Shown here: in pieces, positions 34,483 through 42,800 of the stretch
How positions within the stretch are numbered: position 1 is the first letter of the stretch
Layout of the letters: each line of letters starts with the position of its first letter
Position numbers and translations under genes: made by a program
Origin: Saprospiraceae bacterium
GTDB lineage: Bacteria; Bacteroidota; Bacteroidia; Chitinophagales; Saprospiraceae
NCBI GenBank assembly: GCA_020437105.1
Contig: JAGQWR010000029.1
Coordinates: forward strand, 1 to 44,602
Direction of reading: 5' to 3'
Length of the DNA stretch: 44,602 bases
The notes under the pieces: model-generated
Told to the model about the DNA's origin: nothing
Seen by the model: only the letters and a program-made list of their open reading frames with translations
Databases searched by the model: none

Positions 34483-36291
34483 ATGAAACATATATGCTTA
34501 ATCGGCCTGGGATTTGTCCTGTTGTTTTCGGCCTGTCGGAAAAATATAGATGATACTATAATTGATACTACGATCCCCAATCCGGAAATTATCCGATATA
34601 CTGATGGAGATGTGTTCGGACGAATAGTCAATGAATCAGGGGATGTATTGACAGGGGTGTCCGTTTCATTAAATGACACGGTTGTCATTACCGATGATAA
34701 CGGGTTCTTTTTCCTCCGCAATCAACTCCTCAAAGAGACAGGGGCTTACCTGACCGCCTTTAAAAGCGGTTATTTCCAGGGCTCCCGCACATTTGTGCCG
34801 GTGGAGGGGGAGGCCTCCAGGGTGCAGATTACGCTTCTGGAAAGAACGATCGTTGGCTCTTTTGAAGCCGCATCCGGCGGAACTGTGGATGTCCCGGGCG
34901 GTGGATCGCTCACCTTTCAGCAAGCTGGAATTGTAAATCTTTCCGGGCAGGATTATCTGGAGGAGGTACAGGTTGCCGCTAAGTGGATAAATCCGGCCGA
35001 TCCAAATTTTGCAGATCAGATGCCAGGCGATTTGCGTGCGATCGATACAGAGGGTGATTTACAGGTACTCTCTACTTTTGGCATGTTTGTAGTCGAGCTT
35101 CAAGACCCTTCCGGGAATGTACTGGGGCTTAAGGAAGGAAAAAAGGCCACGATAAGTATGCCCGTTCCTCCGGCTATGCAAAGTCTGGCGCCTGATACCA
35201 TCCCACTTTGGTATTTTGATGAAGCAGCCGGTATCTGGCTGGAAGAAGGATCTGCCAGCCTGGAGGGAAATATGTATGTCGGCGAAGTTGCCCACTTTAC
35301 CTTTTGGAATGTTGATTGGCCCTATCCCTTTGGAATTATTGATGGTCAATTCGTTACCGAGTCAGGGGATGTGCTGCCTGGTTTGAAGGTCTCAATTTAT
35401 ATAGAAGGTCAAGGAGGTTTTGGGCAAATGAATTCAAACGAGATGGGATCCTTTGCCGGAACCTTTCTGCTGGGAGAAGTGTGGACAATTAAAGCGACCT
35501 CCGTATGTGGGGATGTCCTTTATGAGGAAGAAGTAGGTCCCTTTTTCGATGATGCCAGCCTGGGGCAACTCGTTATACCCGATCAATTTTTCGCTACCGT
35601 TTCCGGGAATGTCGTTGATTGTAATGGATTACCAATCACCAGCGGCTATGTTCTGTATGAGGGTGATTACTCTCAAGGGTATCTAATTTCATCAGACGGG
35701 AGTTTTAGTTTTACCTATCCTTTTTGTGATCAGTCGGATTTTGGTATAAGCGCCCTTGATTTTACTTCGATGGAAGTAAGCAGTACTCAGTATTATTCTT
35801 TTGACTCAAATGTTGACGTTGACACTCTTACAGCCTGTGGAGCACTGCCGGATCCACCTTATATTTCCATTTTGGTTAATAACAGGTCCTATTATTGGAC
35901 TAATGATTCTATTCAGGGGGAATATGGGATAATTGATCTGGCCAAACAAATTGATGGTACTTCATTTGGACTGCCAGTGCAGGCTACTCAGGTACAAGGT
36001 GAATTCGCTAATCAGATAAATCCCGAAGAAATGGCTTTTGAATTGGTCTTTCCGGCGCAGGGGGTAGCCAGTGATTTAAGCGAAGCTTATATGTATATCA
36101 CTTGCACAGAGGATGAAAATGGGCCATATATTTTTGAAGGACTTCTATCATTTAGCGAATTAAATATCACGGTGTATGATCCTTTCCCAGGCGGAATTAT
36201 TCGAGGTGATTTTCAAACAGTTATTCCAGTTGGCCCCGAAGTGCCAACTGAACTAAATATCACCTGTCAATTTGCGGTGTTTAGAGAGTGA
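34483..36291 (+). CDS. Lipoprotein with carboxypeptidase-regulatory-like domains
   Basis: A 602-residue lipoprotein: MKHICLIGLGFVLLFSAC places the lipid cysteine at 18. It contains a carboxypeptidase-regulatory-like domain near residues 45-125 (VFGRIVNESGDVLTGVSVSL, then TDDNGFFFLRN), and a similar pattern near residues 287-350 (GIIDGQFVTESGDVLPGLKV). A third such segment begins near 370 (VSGNVVDCNGLPITSGYVLY). No T9SS tail is present. The set of Ig-like repeats suggests a surface or outer-membrane structural protein; I cannot name a function. It is a single-gene unit upstream of the sigma factor gene at 36414. Confidence 0.85.
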   Translation: MKHICLIGLGFVLLFSACRKNIDDTIIDTTIPNPEIIRYTDGDVFGRIVNESGDVLTGVSVSLNDTVVITDDNGFFFLRNQLLKETGAYLTAFKSGYFQGSRTFVPVEGEASRVQITLLERTIVGSFEAASGGTVDVPGGGSLTFQQAGIVNLSGQDYLEEVQVAAKWINPADPNFADQMPGDLRAIDTEGDLQVLSTFGMFVVELQDPSGNVLGLKEGKKATISMPVPPAMQSLAPDTIPLWYFDEAAGIWLEEGSASLEGNMYVGEVAHFTFWNVDWPYPFGIIDGQFVTESGDVLPGLKVSIYIEGQGGFGQMNSNEMGSFAGTFLLGEVWTIKATSVCGDVLYEEEVGPFFDDASLGQLVIPDQFFATVSGNVVDCNGLPITSGYVLYEGDYSQGYLISSDGSFSFTYPFCDQSDFGISALDFTSMEVSSTQYYSFDSNVDVDTLTACGALPDPPYISILVNNRSYYWTNDSIQGEYGIIDLAKQIDGTSFGLPVQATQVQGEFANQINPEEMAFELVFPAQGVASDLSEAYMYITCTEDENGPYIFEGLLSFSELNITVYDPFPGGIIRGDFQTVIPVGPEVPTELNITCQFAVFRE

Positions 36292-36413
36292 AAAAATTGA
36301 AAATCAGAATTTAGAAACGGAATAGTGTTTTTCAATTTACAAACCGTTGAATGACTTTAAACCCAAATATCCAGTCTGAGGGCGTATTTTCACTCCTGAG
36401 GAAGAAAACATAC

Positions 36414-36962
36414 ATGACGGAACGCGATTTGATCATAGGCTGTCAGCAGGGAGAAGCCTCCGCCGAGCGCTTACTGGTAGATCGTTTTGCACCCATGTTA
36501 TTGACTGTCGCCCGGAGGTATGTTCCCGATGAGCCTACTGCGGAAGATGTATTGCAGGAAGCCTATATCCGCATTTTTAATGCCATAAAATCCTATGATC
36601 CGGATCGGGGGGCTCTGGAAGCCTGGATGCGGAAAATTGTGATCAACTCTGCTTTGCAGCGTTTTCGAAAACGCGCTTACAAATACGAAGTGCCCGGCCT
36701 GGAACAAGTAGTCGAACCTGAACTTAATCCCGACGTTTTTAGCCACTTGGGCGCAGAAGAGTTGTTGAAACTTATTGCGGCCTTACCCGACCTCTACCGA
36801 CTGGTGTTTAATTTATATGTAATAGAAGGATACGAACATTCGGAAATCGGAAAGATGTTGAACATTGCCACAGCCTCTTCCAGATCGCGCTTACAACGCG
36901 CAAGGAAAATGTTACAAGAACAGATTTTAGAATTGGAAAACCGGAGTTATGAGCCACGATAA
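36414..36962 (+). CDS. ECF-type RNA polymerase sigma factor
   Basis: A 182-residue sigma factor from the ATG at 36414, where MTERDLIIGCQQGEASAERL gives a normal family start; an ATG at 36351 would add 21 atypical residues. Region 2 contains AEDVLQEAYIRIFNAIKSYD and GALEAWMRKIVINSALQ; region 4 contains LPDLYRLVFNLYVIEGYEH and SEIGKMLNIATASSRSRLQR. Its stop codon overlaps the next gene by 14 bases, so the two are translationally coupled. That partner has an inner-membrane helix and resembles an anti-sigma factor at its N-terminus, so this is a second sigma/membrane-regulator unit, distinct from the one at 29257-30447. Confidence 0.93.
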   Translation: MTERDLIIGCQQGEASAERLLVDRFAPMLLTVARRYVPDEPTAEDVLQEAYIRIFNAIKSYDPDRGALEAWMRKIVINSALQRFRKRAYKYEVPGLEQVVEPELNPDVFSHLGAEELLKLIAALPDLYRLVFNLYVIEGYEHSEIGKMLNIATASSRSRLQRARKMLQEQILELENRSYEPR

Positions 36963-38379
36963 ATTTGAAGAACACATTCGCAAGACACTCTCCGGTCATG
37001 CCTCAAACATGGATACCAATGCCTTTTGGGCTGGTTTGGAGAACAAACGAAAAAAACGGAGACGTTTTTTATTCTTCTGGCTGCCCATAGGCTTTCTGGT
37101 TCTGGGGCTGAGCACCTTTGCCTGGTTTTATAATTTTACCTCTCCCGACACCTCCGGGCTTGCAGAGCAGGTAGAAACGAATATTGGCATGCCGGCAAAG
37201 GACCAGCCTGATAATGAGGCTGTATTGATTACAGGCCGGAAGGAGGATGCAACTGCAGACGGATCAACTGACCAAACCGCTCGTTCGGTTTCGGAAGCTG
37301 GTCAGTCTGCTCCTGCTCCGCCGCTCCAACAAACAAAAAAAGAAGTACCAAAAAGTGCTTCCACTACAAATTCAGAAACAGTAGTTCCGGAGTTTGACAC
37401 CGAAATTCAGGCAACACTTTCGCCGAAAGGCACTAACTCAAAAGAACCTGCAGGCGCTACTGATTTAGCAGGAAACCCGGAAGAAGTTTTCCAGCCTCAA
37501 ACCAGAAATGCAGTGCAGGCAGATCCCCTGACGGAGCTAAGCAGACTTCTTTTTGAAATTGACTTCGCCTCAGACTTTGCTCAAAAACCACAGGCAATAA
37601 TCCTTTTTGAAAAAGCAGAAGTATTCCCAAAACGGAAAACCTGGGAAACCTGGATCGGCTTTCATGCCGGAATCGGTGCCGCGATTGACCAGCTAAGCGG
37701 CACACCTGATTCATTGGGGAATAATGCCCTGTTGGATGCCCGGCAGCAAGCTGAAAAATCACTGGAAGTACTGTTTGCCGGAGCAGATTTTTACCTGATG
37801 CACCGCAAAGGATTTGGTATCCGTACCGGATTGGAGTTCCAGCAGTTTGCTCAGCAACTGACTTATGAAGAAAGCAATATCGAATACTTCACAGACCCCA
37901 ATGGCCTGGTACGGGTTTACGAGTTCCCGGATGGAAGTCAGATTCAGGAATTCGATTCTATCCAGGTGTCAAACCAGATTTCCCGAAACGTGGTGCATTA
38001 TAATTACTTCCGCTTTTTGGAAATTCCGGTGGCTCTGCGTTATGAATTCCCAAGCGATAGCAAACTCGGACTTTTCCTGGAAGGTGGTGCTTCGCTGAAT
38101 GTCTGGAAATCGGCAACTGGTAAAACGATTGATCAAAATACCCTGCTACCTGAATTTATTGGCGAAGCTAATCAGGGAGCAGATTGGTTTCGCAATGCCC
38201 TCAACCCGGAGGCTTTTGCCGGACTCGGCCTGAATTATATAGTCAGCGATGAATTTGAAATCTGGATGCACCCACAAGTAAAATACCGATTCGGAAACGT
38301 GGCAAATCCCGACTATCCCCTGGAGCAAAAACTGGGTAGTTTTAGCCTTCAGCTGGGGGTCCGCTGGAAATTAAATTAA
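36949..38379 (+). CDS. Anti-sigma-like membrane protein with outer-membrane-barrel-like C-terminus
   Basis: A 476-residue protein overlapping the sigma factor gene. Residues 1-38 form a charged cytoplasmic segment (ending KRKKRRR). One transmembrane helix follows (about 39-61, FLFFWLPIGFLVLGLSTFAW). A long Pro/Gln/Ser/Thr-rich linker spans about 65-205. The C-terminal 250 residues look like a small outer-membrane beta-barrel domain (WETWIGFHAGIGAAI, FGIRTGLEFQQFAQQL, FLEIPVALRYEF, KLGLFLEGGASLNVW, ending FSLQLGVRWKLN). If both parts fold as they look, the protein would reach from the inner to the outer membrane and could couple an outer signal to the sigma factor. The barrel part could instead be periplasmic. 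Function inferred from context. Confidence 0.8.
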   Translation: MSHDKFEEHIRKTLSGHASNMDTNAFWAGLENKRKKRRRFLFFWLPIGFLVLGLSTFAWFYNFTSPDTSGLAEQVETNIGMPAKDQPDNEAVLITGRKEDATADGSTDQTARSVSEAGQSAPAPPLQQTKKEVPKSASTTNSETVVPEFDTEIQATLSPKGTNSKEPAGATDLAGNPEEVFQPQTRNAVQADPLTELSRLLFEIDFASDFAQKPQAIILFEKAEVFPKRKTWETWIGFHAGIGAAIDQLSGTPDSLGNNALLDARQQAEKSLEVLFAGADFYLMHRKGFGIRTGLEFQQFAQQLTYEESNIEYFTDPNGLVRVYEFPDGSQIQEFDSIQVSNQISRNVVHYNYFRFLEIPVALRYEFPSDSKLGLFLEGGASLNVWKSATGKTIDQNTLLPEFIGEANQGADWFRNALNPEAFAGLGLNYIVSDEFEIWMHPQVKYRFGNVANPDYPLEQKLGSFSLQLGVRWKLN

Positions 38380-38386
38380 TACCTCC

Positions 38387-39658
38387 ATGAAACCCGTTTT
38401 TTTCCTGCTCTTTTGCCCTTTGAGTTTATGGAGCCAGATCCTGGCAGACCTTAATTTTACTGGAGAACTTCTGGTCGAGTTTTCGAATGTACATTGTATG
38501 GATAATGGGACCATTCTCGATACAAGTGATGATTATATCGTGTTTGATCTTCTGGTACAAGAAGATCAACTCAGCAACGGATTTACCATTGTTTCGGATA
38601 ATGGCTGGGTCAGTCCGGATGTAGGAACCTACGGAGAAGCAGATACCTATATTATGCATCCCGGGAGTGCAGGCGGTGGAAACCTGACCCTGACCATCTC
38701 CGATTATGTGTATCCCCTCGATTATTTTGTAGAGTATCTCCTTGATGACCCGGGGTCTTGTTCGGATGCCAATCCGGCGATCTATGCGGAAGTACTTGAC
38801 ATTAATTGCCAATTTAACGGCACGATCGACGATACAGATGACTTTGTCGAGATTTACCTGGTCGTAACAACCGATGATCTGGAGGGTTTTTATTCCCTTA
38901 GTACCGACGTCGGAGAAATCATTCCTTTTGAAGGGAGTTATAACGACCCCCTTTATTTTGCCTTTGAGCCCGGCAGTGCCGGTATGGGCGATCGTTTGGT
39001 TACGCTTGCGGATGTTAAATACCCCGATATATTCATAGAAGTGCTGATTGAAGACCCGGGTACCTGTTCGACGGTCCTCCAGGAAATGACTATCGAAATT
39101 CTTGATGTTGGTTGTACGGATAATGATACGCCGCTTGATGGAACCGATGATGGGATTTTAGTGGAGCTTTTAGTGATGAGTAATATCCCTTCCTATGGAT
39201 ATGATATTTTTCCGGGCACAGGGCTAATCGACCCTTTTATGGGCGTTTATGACCAGACATTGTACCTGACTATGGAACCAGGGAGCGCAGGCAACGGCGA
39301 CCGCTGGTTATATCTTTCAGACATTGATGATCCAGGTGTGATGGATAGTGTGTTAATTATTGATCCGGGGCCTTGTTCTTTTACTTCCGTGCATGAAGAT
39401 GCTGCTTCTAGCGGGTTCTCCTGTTATCCGAATCCGGCTACCCAGGATATGGTGATTAAATTAAATAATGACCAGTACAGCGAAAACGTAGCCCTGGATA
39501 TTTTCTCCCCGGATGGTAGTTTGCTGGCTACTTATGACCTTGATGGCAGCAGAACCTTAATCATTCAAAACCCAGGGTATTCGGGTTTAAGCATACTCAT
39601 CTTGCATAATAAAATTAGCGGTCAGCAGCTTGGGTGGGAGTCTGTTTTGTGGGAATAA
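38387..39658 (+). CDS. Secreted protein with three tandem repeats and a T9SS type A-like tail
   Basis: A 423-residue protein with a signal peptide (MKPVFFLLFCPLSLWSQ). Three repeats of about 103 residues follow (starting near 31, 135 and 237). Each opens with a cysteine (C37, C141, C243), has an Asp-rich turn (TSDDY, DTDDF, GTDDG), a conserved PGSAG (92-96, 195-199, 298-302) and ends in DPGxCS (C125, C227, C330). The paired cysteines could form one disulfide per repeat. The last 80 residues (FSCYPNPATQDMVIKL, VALDIFSPDGSLLATY) form a T9SS type A-like sorting domain. I do not recognise the repeat. It starts 7 bases after the preceding gene, so it may be part of the sigma-factor unit and its effector. 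Confidence 0.82.
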   Translation: MKPVFFLLFCPLSLWSQILADLNFTGELLVEFSNVHCMDNGTILDTSDDYIVFDLLVQEDQLSNGFTIVSDNGWVSPDVGTYGEADTYIMHPGSAGGGNLTLTISDYVYPLDYFVEYLLDDPGSCSDANPAIYAEVLDINCQFNGTIDDTDDFVEIYLVVTTDDLEGFYSLSTDVGEIIPFEGSYNDPLYFAFEPGSAGMGDRLVTLADVKYPDIFIEVLIEDPGTCSTVLQEMTIEILDVGCTDNDTPLDGTDDGILVELLVMSNIPSYGYDIFPGTGLIDPFMGVYDQTLYLTMEPGSAGNGDRWLYLSDIDDPGVMDSVLIIDPGPCSFTSVHEDAASSGFSCYPNPATQDMVIKLNNDQYSENVALDIFSPDGSLLATYDLDGSRTLIIQNPGYSGLSILILHNKISGQQLGWESVLWE

Positions 39659-39816
39659 GGAGGGCTTTTCAAAAAAAATGGTGTGGAAACCCGGGTAGGC
39701 TGGTTCTTCGCTTCGGGTATAACGCTTTCTTTGGGTGTAATTTATCCTTAAATTCATCCCATATTTAATTCAGTTAACCCGCACGCGTCCCCCAGACAAA
39801 CCTAAAATACCTAATT

Positions 39817-42800
39817 ATGCAGGCTATTTACTTGCGTTTTTCCCCACTTTTTTTCAGCTTCTTCCTGATACCTTCACTCCAGGCCCAGATCTGTAATATT
39901 TCTTTCCAATGCGGAAATGAAAGTTCTGCATCGGGTGGATTTGATTCAGTTTTAGGCTCTTTTTGCGAAGGCGAAAACACCTTGTTTGAAAATAATTCGG
40001 ATCCAAATTTAGTTGATTCTACTTTTATCTATTGGGGCGATGGCACCTTTGATGCTTACCTGGGGACACCCGATATGCCACATGTTTATGACTTTTCTTT
40101 TGATACCTGCCTGACTTCCGGAAATGCGCTAAACCTACAGGTGACCATGATAACCCGGCGTTATTGTCCGGCAGGCATCACCGAAGCCTGTATCATTACC
40201 TTCATCCAGGTGAAAGTGGATCCGTATGCACTCTTTTCCCTGCCGGATGAGGTGTGTGTCAACCAGCCATTTTCTCCGAGTAATTTCACCTGCGAAAATG
40301 CAGATACGGCATCTTATAGCTGGACCATTGATGGTACTTTTTATTCCAATGAGTATTCCCCCAGTATTATTTTTGATACGCCGGGAATCCATACCATCGG
40401 CATGACCGCTACCAATGAGTGTGGAGACGATGGGTTTCAGCAAACCATATTGGTACGCGATCTCCCCGAAAGCGAATTTGAATTTGATCCCAATTTGGAT
40501 GGAGGCTGTGTAGATCTGGTCGTGCCCTTCACCGATTTATCCCTTGAAGCAGATAATTATTCCTGGACAATCTCGCCTTCCGGCGGATGGGAGTTTATAG
40601 ACAGCACCACCAGCGGGTTTGATAACCCCGTAGTTGAATTCACAGTGGGTGGCGTATATGAGGTTTGCCTTACGGTATCAAATATTTGTGGCTCCAGTGT
40701 TTTTTGTGATTCCATTTTTGTGCAGGTTCCACCAGAAGCAGCGATTGATCCGGTGGATCCTTTTTGTGATATGGGTTTATATACCCCCAGTGCTGTATTT
40801 GGTGGAAACTATAATACAGTCGAATGGACCTTCATCAACGGCAATCCGGGTACCTTCAGCGGAGAAAATCCGCCGGAAATAACCTACGGCAATTCCGGCT
40901 TAGCCATCGTTGAAGTTGTGGGTGATTGTGGTATAGTTATAGATACTCAGGAGGTTGAAGTGATTGTGGTCGGAGTCATTGATTTTTGCGATCCACTACC
41001 GGTGTTTTGCCTGAATTCTGATCCCATCCAGCTTTGTGTAAATCCTGTTTCCGGAGTATGGTCGGGACCTGGTGTGGATTCGGATGGCCTGTTTACCCCC
41101 TCAGATGCCGGAGTAGGAGTACATGCTATTAGTTATGAGATCGGAGGAGGTACAGAATGTTTAAATACCGGTGTGTTGCAAATTGAGGTGGAGGATGTTG
41201 GTGCTTCCTTTTTGCCTCCGGATGCTTTGTGTATAGATACTGATCCATTCGATTTGATCGGAACCCCAATTGGTGGCACGTTTGACGGTCCCGGTATTGT
41301 CGATCCCGATCTGGGTACTTATTCAGCGGAAGCGGCTGGCCCGGGTTTACACACACTGATGTATAATTTTTCGGGATCCTGTATTGCCAATTTCGCCACC
41401 GAAATTGAAATTATTGAAAACCCGAATCTGGAAGTATTAGATACCACCCTTATCTGTCTGACCCCTAATTCGGTTAACCTGACTAATTTGGTTGTAGTTG
41501 CCAACGATCCAAACACGGGTGTCTTTGAATGGAATGGTATTGGAATCGTGGATGATGTACTGGGATTATTCGATGGAAATGCAGCTGGCGGAATCGGGAC
41601 CTACGAAGTCGAAGTGCTTTATACCATCGACCCGTTTTGTATAAGTAGAGATACTACGGTGGTTGAAGTAACAGCATACGAAGAGGCAGAAACCCCGGAT
41701 CTTTTTGAATTTTGTACCAGTGAGGGCATCGTGCAACTTACCGGAACGCCTGGAAACGGCACCTGGTCAGGTGGCACGATCAATCCGGATGGAACGCTTA
41801 ATGTAGGTGCTTTAGCGGCTGGAACCTATACGTATAATTATGTCATCCAGGCGGGTACCGTTTGCGAAAGTGCCACACAGTCGGATGTGAATGTGATCAA
41901 TGCTGCCTCGGTAGATGTGGGCAATAATTTATTTGCTTGTGAAACAGAGCTGATTGCTACCTTGCCCGCTATTGCCAGTCCGGGTAGCTGGTCCGGGCCC
42001 TTTTTGCAAAATGGTAATGAGGTAGATGTGGTGTCCGCTGGTCCGGGCCAATATACTTACACGTTCACGGCTTCCAATATCCCGGAAGCCTGTGCTTCAG
42101 ACAGCTTGGTGCTAACGATCGCAGCCCTGCCAGAAATAATGGTCGATTATCCGGATACTGTTTGTATTGGCGAGCTGGTCACCTTCACGAACCTGACGAT
42201 TAATGCGACCAATTACCAATGGGACTTGGGCAATGGAGACATGCCGACTGCGGTTTCTCCATCCACGATGTATGATACAGAAGGAACCTATACCATTACG
42301 CTCAATGCTTTTACAGTGGTTCCGAGCAACTCCTTGCCTTTTTGTCCGCAAACCTGGACAGGTGAAATCGTGGTCTTGCCGCCGCCGGAACAGGGTTCCT
42401 TTACGATGGATATAGAGATGGGCTGTCCACCTCTTCTGGTTTCTTTTTTAAATACCAGTATTGTTGATGCGGCGACCTCTTATGTATGGGATTTTGGAAA
42501 CGGGCAGACTTCTACTGCGATTAATCCGATGGATATTGAATTTTTGGGCGGAGTTGGGGATACGTCCTATTATGTGTCGCTCACAGTAGCTAACCTGTGC
42601 CAGGCTGTAGCGTTTACGGATACGGTTACCGTGTTGGCTTTGGCTCAGGCTGATTTTGGTTTGACAGATTACACCCCTTGCAGCGGTGATACGATTCAGA
42701 TCAACAACACAAGTACAGGTAATCCGGATTCTTACCTCTGGATTTTTAGCGATCTGTCGGAATATGTGAGTGTAAATCCGCCGCCTTATGTACCCTTTAC

